From Mucilaginibacter sp. OK268 (GTDB lineage Bacteria; Bacteroidota; Bacteroidia; Sphingobacteriales; Sphingobacteriaceae): a DNA stretch of 64,000 nucleotides. The first letter of the stretch is position 1. Every line of letters begins with the position of its first letter. Below the pieces are notes generated by a model. It ran no database searches, was not told where the DNA came from, and saw only the letters and a program-made list of their open reading frames with translations. The DNA lies in NCBI RefSeq assembly GCF_900103125.1, contig NZ_FNJV01000002.1, positions 372,001 through 436,000 on the forward strand, written 5' to 3'. The position numbers were made by a program, and so were the translations under genes. Shown here one piece after another: positions 35,849-43,683 of this stretch.

Positions 35849-36810
35849 TATGCTTCGGGTTTAAATATGTTGATGCCAATGATGCCGTTGAGTAATATTT
35901 TGGAGTTGAAGGGCAGATCCACCCATTGCGGCGCGTTTACATCGCTGCGTACAACCTCCTGCTCATTGATCAGCGTACGCTCACCAAAAGATGCCAGGTA
36001 AAATTTACCATCGGCTTTATTAAGACGGATGCGTAGATGCGGGGTATTCACCCAATCGCTGGGCACTTTGAATACGGCACGCTCTTCCCGGGTTTCCTCG
36101 TTGCCTGATACCACAATATCATCATCCATTACCAGGAACTCCACTTTACGGCCCACAAACTGTTTATCTGGCATAATGGTATCCAGGCGGGCCAGAATCT
36201 TATCGCCTGGCCGGTCAATTTCTTTTTCTTTATGGTTCAGATCATAAGCATATGGCAGTTCATAATAACCTTCGCTGTAATAAGTAAAGCCCTTCAGGAT
36301 ATCGTTGCTGATATCGAGAGTCTGAGCCACACCTGTATGACGAGGGATAAAAGTTACCCGCAAGTTTTCTTCTTTTTTATCGCTACCCGGCAACAGCTTG
36401 CCGATAAAGCCCTTATCACCTTTGGCATAATCAGGATGTGAAACCAGCCGGAACACCCATTTGGAGCTGGAAGGTTCAACTTTTTTACCTACTTCCTGAT
36501 ATTCGCGCAGCAACTCGTAGAATTTTTTTACCGATTCATTAACAATGATACCAAAAAGACCGGAGCGATTATTGATAAATTCCTGGTAGTCTTCCTCGTT
36601 AAAACTGATGATGAACTCGTGGTAAAACACCACCCGATCAGCAAATGAAAGCTGACCGATCGATTCTTTAAATTTTTCGATGATGTATAAATAAACATCA
36701 TCTGGAGTAAGCGCTTTTATACTTGCGGCCGCGGCATTGGCTGGTTTCCCGTTTGGCAAAAACCAATCCTGCAGCCCTATTTTTTGCCAGAATGTAGATT
36801 TTGGTTCCAT
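35848..36810 (-). CDS. FHA-like protein of the kinase cluster
   Basis: 320 residues, no signal peptide or membrane span. The N-terminal half is helical (DDVYLYIIEKFKESIGQLSF ... SGLFGIIVNESVKKFYELLR). The C-terminal half is beta-rich and ends in a region resembling a degenerate FHA domain (about 245-318: LRIRLNKADGKFYLASFGER, then TLINEQEVV and LPFNSKILLNGIIGINIF). The canonical GR and SxxH pocket residues are not evident, so phosphothreonine binding is uncertain. It sits between the kinase and the phosphatase, and its stop codon overlaps the microprotein start. Compare mycobacterial FhaA, which has an N-terminal non-FHA domain and a C-terminal FHA domain. Confidence 0.7.
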   Translation of the reverse strand: MEPKSTFWQKIGLQDWFLPNGKPANAAAASIKALTPDDVYLYIIEKFKESIGQLSFADRVVFYHEFIISFNEEDYQEFINNRSGLFGIIVNESVKKFYELLREYQEVGKKVEPSSSKWVFRLVSHPDYAKGDKGFIGKLLPGSDKKEENLRVTFIPRHTGVAQTLDISNDILKGFTYYSEGYYELPYAYDLNHKEKEIDRPGDKILARLDTIMPDKQFVGRKVEFLVMDDDIVVSGNEETREERAVFKVPSDWVNTPHLRIRLNKADGKFYLASFGERTLINEQEVVRSDVNAPQWVDLPFNSKILLNGIIGINIFKPEA

Positions 36811-36817
36811 TCTTTAT

Positions 36818-36887
36818 TAAATTCTAAATAATAAATTCTAAACTCTAAGTTCTAAATACTAAACTCTAAAACCTAAATTATAAATCC
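36818..36887. repeat. Ten in-phase TAAA-type heptamers
   Basis: Ten consecutive seven-base units: TAAATTC, TAAATAA, TAAATTC, TAAACTC, TAAGTTC, TAAATAC, TAAACTC, TAAAACC, TAAATTA, TAAATCC. Each begins TAA. The array lies between the kinase gene stop (36925) and the next gene start (36810). Confidence 0.85.
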
Positions 36888-36924
36888 TTGATTTTTACTC
36901 CCTTAATCCTTGATCTATTCAAAG

Positions 36925-38361
36925 CTAAAAGTTCAAATTGGAGGTATCCTTGGTTTTGGCGCTGTCGCGATAAAACTGAGGTTCCTGTGTATTTGTTTTT
37001 TTATATTTCATACCCTTGAGTATAGAGTCGGTTTGCGAATCAACCTCTGGTGGTATACCCGATTCATCATTAACCGGGCTTGTATCCTGTTGTTTCTCGG
37101 GTTCCTTTTTTTGCTGAGGGAGGATAACGTTCCTGGCAGAATCCACCGGCTTTTTCGGCTTAAAAAGCCGGTTATAAACACCGTGATATATCCTGTCGCC
37201 ATACTTGCTTAACACCACTGCCGAAAACACAGTAAAACCGCAAAGCATGAGCATAAAAAATATAAAAATTGGCTTTGACATGCGCACTTGCTTTCCGTTA
37301 TCTACAGGTATATCAGCACCTTCCGTGATCACCGCTTGAACAGGCTTATTATTTTCGGCTTCCTGGTAATATAAGAGCAGACCTTGCAAACGCTCGTTCT
37401 CTTTAAGTAATACCGATGAGTTCCAGGTATCATCCACCTGGTTATTACTTACCGCGGATATGCTACTGTGCATCAGGGTTTCCTGTAACTCAATACCATC
37501 TACAAAGCGGTCATCCGGATCCTTTTTAAGGCATTTGGCCACTATTTGCAACAGCCAGGCTGGTACCAGCATTTCGTGCTCTTTTTTCTTATCGGCCCAG
37601 CTTTCTGGCAGATTGTTTTTGCGTAGCTCCATCACATCGGGCACAAGAGATTCCATGTGGGCCAGCATGACGGCATTGCGTGCAGTTTCGCCGTTGTCGC
37701 GCAGCGGGAACGGTACCTGCCCTGCTATCAACTCATACAGGATAACGCCATAGCTATACACATCGGTCTGAAAATACATCAGACCTTCGTTTTGTTCCGG
37801 CGCCATAAATTCTATAGCCCCGGCATGACGGATACTGGTACGGCGCTGATCATCAGACATGGCAGAAAGACCAAAATCCAACAGTACATAATTACCGGTA
37901 TGGATATTGAATTTTACGTTATTGCTCTTGATATCGCCATGTTTTACAGAGACCTTATGACAATGCGACAAAGCATTCGCCAGCTGATCAGCCAGTTTAA
38001 TGATCTCTTTAATCGTGAAGATGGGCTCGTGCGGCGGTTTCAATAGGTCCTCCAGGTCGGGGCCATCAATAAATTCCATTTCGATAAATGGGAACGAACC
38101 ACTTTCTGTAATACCTGAGTTTAATATCTTAACTACATTAGGGTTAGGTTCTTCGTTTACCTTTTTTAATTTTTCAACCTCATTTTGAAAATTACGAAAA
38201 TTCTTATCGTCGGTGCTTTCGGTATGGATAGGGGTAGGTAATAACTTTACCGCGGTAATGATGGGGCCGTAGCGCCTGCCTTTGTAAACTGAGCCCTGGC
38301 CGCCCGTTCGTAAAGCGCCCATATTCTCCAAACCCTCGGTTATTGTAAATACTTTGCTCAT
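36925..38361 (-). CDS. Transmembrane Ser/Thr protein kinase (PknB-like layout, non-RD)
   Basis: 478 residues. The kinase domain (about 10-300) has the glycine loop LRTGGQGSVYKG (18-29), the VAIK-equivalent lysine Lys39 (TAVKLL), catalytic loop VKHGDIKSNN (139-148), DFG (162-164), activation segment and APE (187-189). A membrane segment spans about 363-385, and an extracytoplasmic Pro/Ser/Thr-rich tail of about 90 residues follows. The HRD arginine is replaced by glycine (HGD), so this is a non-RD kinase and may not need activation-loop phosphorylation. No PASTA repeats are visible in the tail. It is the first gene of a cluster with FHA, PP2C and RodA-PBP genes. Confidence 0.92.
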   Translation of the reverse strand: MSKVFTITEGLENMGALRTGGQGSVYKGRRYGPIITAVKLLPTPIHTESTDDKNFRNFQNEVEKLKKVNEEPNPNVVKILNSGITESGSFPFIEMEFIDGPDLEDLLKPPHEPIFTIKEIIKLADQLANALSHCHKVSVKHGDIKSNNVKFNIHTGNYVLLDFGLSAMSDDQRRTSIRHAGAIEFMAPEQNEGLMYFQTDVYSYGVILYELIAGQVPFPLRDNGETARNAVMLAHMESLVPDVMELRKNNLPESWADKKKEHEMLVPAWLLQIVAKCLKKDPDDRFVDGIELQETLMHSSISAVSNNQVDDTWNSSVLLKENERLQGLLLYYQEAENNKPVQAVITEGADIPVDNGKQVRMSKPIFIFFMLMLCGFTVFSAVVLSKYGDRIYHGVYNRLFKPKKPVDSARNVILPQQKKEPEKQQDTSPVNDESGIPPEVDSQTDSILKGMKYKKTNTQEPQFYRDSAKTKDTSNLNF

Positions 38362-38482
38362 GGAGTAATTGTCCTCGCGGTGCTTTCTGTGTAAAATAAC
38401 TTCATATTAAACATTATATTATTTCAACATAACGCACGCATTAGTGTTTGGTATAAAATTAGGAAAAAAAATATGGATGGCT

Positions 38483-38573
38483 GTCTGAATCAGAATTTAC
38501 AGAATTTTAGAATTAATAAAATTTTTAATGTCAATTCTGAAAATCCTCAAATTCTGTAAATTCTGATTCAGAC
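38483..38573. repeat. Perfect 24-base inverted repeat
   Basis: The left arm at 38483-38506 (GTCTGAATCAGAATTTACAG and four further bases) is the exact reverse complement of 38550-38573, with a 43-base AT-rich centre. It lies directly beyond the GH20 stop codon at 38577 and upstream of the kinase start, so it may end the GH20 transcript. Confidence 0.85.
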
Positions 38574-38576
38574 GAC

Positions 38577-40880
38577 CTAATTCACGACCAACTCATCCAC
38601 CATCAACCATGCCTTAGCTCCGGCAATGTATTCGCCGGGTGGAATGATGCCTTTGTTGGTTCCTTTTACACGGATGTACCTGGCTTGCGCAGGTTTTATA
38701 CTCGCCCTTACCGTGTTGATCCCATTATTGTTAAAGGTAGTTTGGCGATAAACCTCGGTATAGTTTTTACCATCAGCCGATGTTTCAAAGGTGAGCAGTG
38801 TAGGTTCCCACATTTTTTGCCAATGATATTTTAAAATATTAATACCCAGCTGTGATACGGACTGAACTTTTCCCAGATCAACCACAGCTTCGAGATCATC
38901 ACCGTTGAAACCATACCATTGCCCGTCGTTATACAGTTTGCTGCCAAAAACTCCGTTCACCAAGCCGAATGTATTGCCCGGGTTATATCCGCCTTGTGGC
39001 TGATTGGCGAGAGTTACTGTTTTACCAATGGCTTTATGGAGGTAAAAATCTTTTTCATAAATGTGCCCGTACCGCTTTACTCCGCTAAATACTGCTGCCT
39101 TTACTTTACCTGATGTGCTGATCAGAAACGGCTTATAATACTTTTTACTTTTTAACCCGGGCTCAGTTCCATCGGTTGTATAATAGATATGACTACCGGG
39201 TAGTGTACTGTTTAAAGCCAACTGTACCTGCTGATCTGCCGACTCGTTTACACTATCAGTAATTTCGTCAAAGGTGTTAGCCGCGTTAATGTTTAGTTGT
39301 TTAAGGAGTGGTTGTTCATAGCGTAGTCGCCTCAAAAAATTGGGGTAGCTTTTATTCCCTTTGTCTGTCCATCCAATTTCGGCCAAAGCCAGTATCCGCG
39401 GGAATATCTGATGCTCAGCTTGCGCGGTGCTGGCCAGGTATTCGCTCCAGGCGTTGGCTTGCACACCTTTAATATATTTAGCCTCATCGCCACTCAATTC
39501 TTTGGTTATGGGTTCATAATTATAAACTTTACTTAATGGTGTATACCCGCCGCCTGCCAACGGTTCGCTAGGATATAGGGATTGGTAATAATCCAGGTAA
39601 ACGTATTTTTCGGGTGTCATGATGGCGTTGTGGTGAAGTTTTGCCGCGGCAATGCCACCCTCCTCACCTGTCCAGCTCATTACAGTGGCACCTGGGGCAA
39701 GTCCACCCTCCAGTATCTCGTCCCAGCCAATGATCTGGCGACCTTTGCTGTTGAGGTATTTTTCCATCCGACCGATGAAATAGCTCTGCAATTCGTGCTC
39801 ATCCTTCAAATGCTCATCTTTAATACGCTGCTGACATTTCGGGCAGGTTTTCCATTTGGTTTTAGGACATTCATCCCCGCCGATATGGATATATTTAGAT
39901 GGGAAAAGCGGTAAAACTTCATCCAGTACATTTTGTAAAAAGGTAAAGGTTTGCTCGTTACCGGCACAATATACATCGTCAAAGATCCCCCAATAGGTGG
40001 CTGCTTTGTATGGCCCTCCGGTACATCCCAATTCGGGATAGGCTGCCAATGCGGCTAACGCATGACCCGGCATTTCTATTTCGGGAATGATGCTGATATG
40101 CCTTTCCATAGCATATTTCACAACAGCTTTAACTTCCTCTTGTGTATAATAGCCGCCGTAACGTTTGCCATCAAAGCGATGCGGACTATCCTTTTTATGA
40201 CCAATAATGGTTTCATCACGATAAGCGGAAATACTTTGCAGCAGCGGATATTTTTTGATCTCGATACGCCAGCCCTGGTCGTCGGTCAGGTGCCAGTGAA
40301 AAGTATTGATCTTGTATAAGGCCAGCAGATCGATCCATTTTTTAATTGCATCCACTTTGAAAAAATGGCGACTCACATCCAAATGCATTCCCCGGTAGGC
40401 AAACCGCGGATGATCTTCGATAGTACAACCCTGCACAATTACTTTTCCATTTGATTTATGCAGTAATTGTATCAGTGATTGTAAACCATAAAATACGCCG
40501 GCCTCATCATGCCCAATAATGCTGATCTGTTTTGCAGTTACTGACAATCGATAACCCTCTGGCTGTGTAACTTTAGCAGAATCAATATTTAATAAAAAGG
40601 ATTGATAAGTTAATTTTTTGCCTGGCGGTAAACTATACCCCGCGATAGAATTGAAATACTGCTCAAAGAAGTCCAGGTTATCAATACTGATACCTGGGCC
40701 AAGCCATATACTGGTCGACAGGTCAAAATTGAATACCTCTTTACTTTTTTGCACTTTAAATGGCTGCGGTATAATTCCCTGTTCTTTAACCTGGGCATTT
40801 ACCACATTCATCAATAAACAAAAGTATAAAGTATAACGGATATGTTTTAAAACGACGGTGCAGGTATTGATCATCGGCAT
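38577..40880 (-). CDS. GH20 beta-N-acetylhexosaminidase with C-terminal binding modules
   Basis: 767 residues with a signal peptide ending near VNAQ (about residue 30). After an N-terminal GH20b domain comes the catalytic barrel: LDVSRHFFKVDAIKKWID, HWHLTDDQGWRIEI and the catalytic pair in HIGGDECPKTKWKTCPKC (about 328-345). From about 545 there is a chitobiase/CBM-like domain (GSHIYYTTDGTEPGLKS) and a C-terminal F5/8-type galactose-binding domain (LEAVVDLGKVQSVSQLGINI ... ARYIRVKGTN). It cleaves terminal GlcNAc from chitin or glycoconjugates. It is a paralogue of the GH20 at 13175. It stands alone, with an amidase gene next upstream. Confidence 0.92.
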   Translation of the reverse strand: MPMINTCTVVLKHIRYTLYFCLLMNVVNAQVKEQGIIPQPFKVQKSKEVFNFDLSTSIWLGPGISIDNLDFFEQYFNSIAGYSLPPGKKLTYQSFLLNIDSAKVTQPEGYRLSVTAKQISIIGHDEAGVFYGLQSLIQLLHKSNGKVIVQGCTIEDHPRFAYRGMHLDVSRHFFKVDAIKKWIDLLALYKINTFHWHLTDDQGWRIEIKKYPLLQSISAYRDETIIGHKKDSPHRFDGKRYGGYYTQEEVKAVVKYAMERHISIIPEIEMPGHALAALAAYPELGCTGGPYKAATYWGIFDDVYCAGNEQTFTFLQNVLDEVLPLFPSKYIHIGGDECPKTKWKTCPKCQQRIKDEHLKDEHELQSYFIGRMEKYLNSKGRQIIGWDEILEGGLAPGATVMSWTGEEGGIAAAKLHHNAIMTPEKYVYLDYYQSLYPSEPLAGGGYTPLSKVYNYEPITKELSGDEAKYIKGVQANAWSEYLASTAQAEHQIFPRILALAEIGWTDKGNKSYPNFLRRLRYEQPLLKQLNINAANTFDEITDSVNESADQQVQLALNSTLPGSHIYYTTDGTEPGLKSKKYYKPFLISTSGKVKAAVFSGVKRYGHIYEKDFYLHKAIGKTVTLANQPQGGYNPGNTFGLVNGVFGSKLYNDGQWYGFNGDDLEAVVDLGKVQSVSQLGINILKYHWQKMWEPTLLTFETSADGKNYTEVYRQTTFNNNGINTVRASIKPAQARYIRVKGTNKGIIPPGEYIAGAKAWLMVDELVVN

Positions 40881-40928
40881 GGAGTTGTTAAAGCCGAATA
40901 TAGCTGTTTATGGTGAAAATCTGCTGTT

Positions 40929-40975
40929 AAAATTCCCCTCTTTAGAGGGGGCGCGGCAGGATGTGTAATGGCAGG
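40929..40975. repeat. GC-rich hairpin repeat
   Basis: CCCCTCTTTAGAGGGG hairpin followed by GGCGCGGCAGGATG, the same family as 491-520 and 2128-2224. It lies between the GH20 gene and the amidase gene. Confidence 0.6.
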
Positions 40976-41010
40976 GGTGTGTTCTTTTTTCCGCTTAAAT
41001 CATTTTCAGA

Positions 41011-41841
41011 TTACAGCGCCCCGATCGCTTTGCGATAGTTATTAATCGCCTTAATGATAGACTGAACGATCTCGTTTTGCCCCTCAGGCGAGTTCAGGTA
41101 ATCTTCCTCCTCCGGATTATTGATAAAACCTGTTTCGATGAGTACGGCCGGCATGGCGCTGTGGGCCAGTACCAACACCCCTTGCTCCTTTACTCCATTA
41201 CTTTCGCGGCCATTGGTGTCTACAAACTCGGTATTCAGCAAATCGCCAAAAAGGATGCTTTGCTTACGATATTTTTGGATATAAGCATTCAGGATAATGA
41301 GGTTAGAGGGATCGCTTTCGTCATAACTCTCATAATTTTGCTTGTAATCTTTTTCAATAAATATAGAGGAGTTTTCGCGTACAGCTTCTTCCTGCTCCTT
41401 TAAGCGGTGGAAACCATAAACCAGCAATAATACCCCTTTACGTTTATGTGCTACGGCCGCGTTACCCTCGGGCGATGAATTACAGTGTATAGAGATAAAC
41501 AGGTTACCATGACTTTGGTTGGCAATAGCCGATCGTTGATTAAGCGGAATAAAGGTATCGTCGGTACGCGTCATGATGGTTTTAACGCTGATGATCTGCG
41601 AATCAATAGCTGCCTTTAATCTTTGGGCAATGGCCAATGTTACCGTTTTTTCGTTAGAGTATGATCCACGGGCACCGGGATCTTTACCACCGTGACCGGC
41701 ATCAATAATAATGGTTTTAAACTTAAAAGTAGAAGTAGCCGGAATGGTATCCCTACCGGGGGTAAACGAACAAAGACTAAGAAATAAAAATAACAGTCCG
41801 CAGTTTACGATAATGTAGAAAAGCTTTTTATCTAAGATCAT
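41011..41841 (-). CDS. N-acetylmuramoyl-L-alanine amidase (Amidase_3)
   Basis: 276 residues with an N-terminal hydrophobic export segment (about 8-25). Zinc-amidase motifs are IIIDAGHGGKDPGARG (about 45-60), a Glu in SNEKTVTLAIAQRL, FISIHCNSSPEG (second histidine) and PAVLIETGFINNPEEE near the C-terminus. It cleaves the bond between MurNAc and the stem peptide during cell separation or recycling. Its ATG overlaps the Zur-like gene stop by four bases (ATGA), so the two are translationally coupled; the functional reason is not obvious. Confidence 0.92.
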   Translation of the reverse strand: MILDKKLFYIIVNCGLLFLFLSLCSFTPGRDTIPATSTFKFKTIIIDAGHGGKDPGARGSYSNEKTVTLAIAQRLKAAIDSQIISVKTIMTRTDDTFIPLNQRSAIANQSHGNLFISIHCNSSPEGNAAVAHKRKGVLLLVYGFHRLKEQEEAVRENSSIFIEKDYKQNYESYDESDPSNLIILNAYIQKYRKQSILFGDLLNTEFVDTNGRESNGVKEQGVLVLAHSAMPAVLIETGFINNPEEEDYLNSPEGQNEIVQSIIKAINNYRKAIGAL

Positions 41842-42284
41842 TTTTTAGCCGCTTTTTTACTGCATTTTGGGCATAAGCCTGTAGCATACAAAGTAAAACC
41901 ACTGGGTTCAAATCCAGGTGGAAGGGTTATTGTTGGCAGATGCAGGTCGTCAAGACAATAAACGTTTTTACAGTTGGTACAATTAAAATGTAAATGTTCG
42001 TCGTGATGATGGCCCTCATCGCAATTGGAGGTACATAGGGCATAATTAGCTGTGCCATTTAAATCAAATACCTTATGGATAATACCCTTTTCTTCAAAGG
42101 CGTTCAGGATGCGATAAAGCGTAACACGGTCAATGTCGCTCATTACACTTTCCAGATCTGGCTGGGAAGTGGCTGCACTCCTTGATGACATCATCGATAA
42201 AACCCTGAGCCTTGGCGCAGTTTTTTTTAAATGATGCTTGTTCAGCAAATCTTCAAAATGAAAATTATTGCGGGTTTGTGCCAT
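41838..42284 (-). CDS. Fur-family transcriptional repressor, probable Zur
   Basis: 148 residues. The winged-helix N-terminal half has DIDRVTLYRILNAFEEKGII (about 50-69). A His-rich regulatory stretch CDEGHHHDEHLHF is followed by two CxxC pairs, CTNC and CPKC, for structural zinc. Members sense iron (Fur), zinc (Zur) or peroxide (PerR). Zinc is favoured here because the two candidate operators nearby (42823-42837 and 43620-43650) flank a COG0523 GTPase and a membrane protein, a typical Zur regulon. A weak TGC-N7-GCA palindrome at 42308-42320 upstream of its own start may indicate autoregulation. Confidence 0.85.
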   Translation of the reverse strand: MAQTRNNFHFEDLLNKHHLKKTAPRLRVLSMMSSRSAATSQPDLESVMSDIDRVTLYRILNAFEEKGIIHKVFDLNGTANYALCTSNCDEGHHHDEHLHFNCTNCKNVYCLDDLHLPTITLPPGFEPSGFTLYATGLCPKCSKKAAKK

Positions 42285-42386
42285 TTAATTAGGGTATAAT
42301 ATAAGCCTGCAAATTTAGCAAGAATAACTAATGGTTTAAAATAAGGTTTGGCTAATTGGTAAAAGTTTAAGATTGTTGCCTATCAT

Positions 42387-42803
42387 TCAGTATACCGGCA
42401 TTTGATCATTCTCTTTTATTAAATATCTGCAGCTTCCTGTGTATTTATAGTTTACAAAATGCGCTGCCGCAATCAGCAAGCCGCCGGTTGGTACTATAAT
42501 TACTTCGGGCCAGCCACTTACAAAAACATGCCCCAGCAAAATAATTGCAAAGCCCAGTATCAGTAAGCATAAAGGCAGCAACCGTTTGTGTATGCGCAGA
42601 TAAGACAAACCTATAGAATACGTTCCGATGGCTAATGCCAGCAGGATCATCCCCCATTCTATCCAAACACTGGCCAAAAAACCCAAACCTAATAATGGCA
42701 AACTGGTAAACAACACCGGCACTATAGCGCAATGTATAGCACACAAAGTTGATGCTGTTATTCCGATATGATCAAGCCGGGATGCGTTTTTTGGAATACT
42801 CAT
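42387..42803 (-). CDS. MerC-family membrane protein
   Basis: About 138 residues from the ATG at 42803. Four hydrophobic segments are visible. The N-terminal TASTLCAIHCAIVPVLFTSL contains the paired cysteines typical of MerC. MerC proteins carry mercury or other divalent metals across the inner membrane. No merA, merT or merP genes are near, whereas a candidate Zur box lies 20-34 bases upstream, so a role in zinc uptake or metal buffering is more likely than mercury resistance. A TATATTTG -7-like element ends only four bases before the ATG, implying either a leaderless message or a chance match. Confidence 0.8.
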   Translation of the reverse strand: MSIPKNASRLDHIGITASTLCAIHCAIVPVLFTSLPLLGLGFLASVWIEWGMILLALAIGTYSIGLSYLRIHKRLLPLCLLILGFAIILLGHVFVSGWPEVIIVPTGGLLIAAAHFVNYKYTGSCRYLIKENDQMPVY

Positions 42804-42822
42804 GTGCAAATATAAAACAAAA

Positions 42823-42837
42823 CGCAACATCATTGCA
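42823..42837. promoter_or_regulatory. Candidate Zur box upstream of the MerC-like gene
   Basis: CGCAACATCATTGCA matches 13 of 15 bases of TGCAACATAATTGCA, the core of the palindrome before the COG0523 gene (43628-43642). It begins 20 bases upstream of the MerC-like start. Confidence 0.6.
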
Positions 42838-42944
42838 TCAGTTTAATTTCATATTTTTACAAGATTTATTTTAACTATTTAGTAACAACTGCTTAATATT
42901 AACGTCAATCATTTATTTTTGAACACATTATCTGTATATAAACC

Positions 42945-43577
42945 GTGCCCAATACCGCTCTCTATAAATTAAAACAAAACTGGTCAACCGCTTATGATAC
43001 CAGTTTAAAACGTGTAAAATTACTCATTGGCAGTATCCTCATAACAGCTATTATCAATATTATGCCTGGCTTTTTCAGGGGAATTGAAAGCCGGAATGGT
43101 GCAGTACTTAATGATTGGGTGCTTACCCATTTACCTGCTTATGATGTTTCCATACCTATTTTTGCCTTGATATGGGGCATGGGGATCCTGATGGCCGTAA
43201 GGGCTTTTTATAAACCGGCCGTTTGCACTACCTACATCTGGACGATGATATTTGTTTGTATTGCCCGTTTCCTATCGCTCACTTTGGTAAAGCTCGATCC
43301 TCCGCCGGGCCTGGTTCCCCTGGTTGATCCGCTCACCAGTTATTTTTATGGACATGCTGCCATCACTAAAGATCTCTTCTTTTCCGGGCACACTTCAACG
43401 ATGGTGCTTATCTATCTTCATCTTGATAAAAAACGGGATAAGATTATCGCCTTTATTGCTGCCTTAATAGTAATGTCTTTACTCCTTGTACAACACATTC
43501 ATTACACACTGGATGTATTGGCCGCTCCGGTAATAGTTTATTGTTGCTACCGTTTTGCCCGGGCTTTTGACCTGTAA
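42945..43577 (+). CDS. PAP2-like phosphatase/transferase (sphingomyelin-synthase type)
   Basis: 210 residues with about five or six membrane segments and the C-terminal motifs DLFFSGHTSTMVLIY and HYTLDVLAAP, the histidines and aspartate of the PAP2_C (sphingomyelin synthase-like) group. Such enzymes transfer or remove phospho-headgroups on membrane lipids; sphingolipids occur in Bacteroidota, which makes this plausible, but the substrate is unknown. The likely start is GTG at 42945 (MPNTALYKLKQNW); I see no in-frame ATG before conserved sequence. It precedes the Zur-regulated GTPase by about 100 bases on the same strand. Confidence 0.78.
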   Translation: MPNTALYKLKQNWSTAYDTSLKRVKLLIGSILITAIINIMPGFFRGIESRNGAVLNDWVLTHLPAYDVSIPIFALIWGMGILMAVRAFYKPAVCTTYIWTMIFVCIARFLSLTLVKLDPPPGLVPLVDPLTSYFYGHAAITKDLFFSGHTSTMVLIYLHLDKKRDKIIAFIAALIVMSLLLVQHIHYTLDVLAAPVIVYCCYRFARAFDL

Positions 43578-43619
43578 TCATTAGAAGTTAACATTCTTTA
43601 TAGAAATTTTATGTTTCAT

Positions 43620-43650
43620 TTATTAAATGCAACATAATTGCATTTAATAA
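43620..43650. promoter_or_regulatory. Candidate Zur operator (perfect 13-base inverted repeat)
   Basis: TTATTAAATGCAA-CATAA-TTGCATTTAATAA, a perfect inverted repeat of 13 bases with a five-base spacer, just upstream of and overlapping the -33 element of the COG0523 GTPase promoter. The core TGCAACATAATTGCA recurs upstream of the MerC-like gene. Confidence 0.75.
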
Positions 43651-43667
43651 GAAATCGATTATATTTG
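43637..43667 (+). promoter_or_regulatory. Bacteroidota-type promoter of the COG0523 GTPase
   Basis: ATTG at 43637-43640, a 19-base spacer and TATATTTG at 43660-43667 match the TTTG-N19-TAnnTTTG consensus. The start codon follows 16 bases later. The -33 element lies within the Zur palindrome, so bound repressor would block RNA polymerase. Confidence 0.7.
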
Positions 43668-43683
43668 CCTTAAATAATAAGCG

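Noticed and set aside
36818..36887. TAAA heptamers as telomere-like or CRISPR repeats
   Set aside because: Units are degenerate, there are no spacers and no cas genes, and the array lies inside a gene cluster.
42387..42803. Mercury resistance operon
   Set aside because: Only a MerC-like protein is present; merA, merT, merP and merR are missing and a Zur-like box lies upstream.
43620..43650. Intrinsic terminator of the PAP2-like gene
   Set aside because: The palindrome is AT-rich, lies immediately before a promoter-like -7 element and recurs as a core motif before another metal gene, so it fits an operator better.
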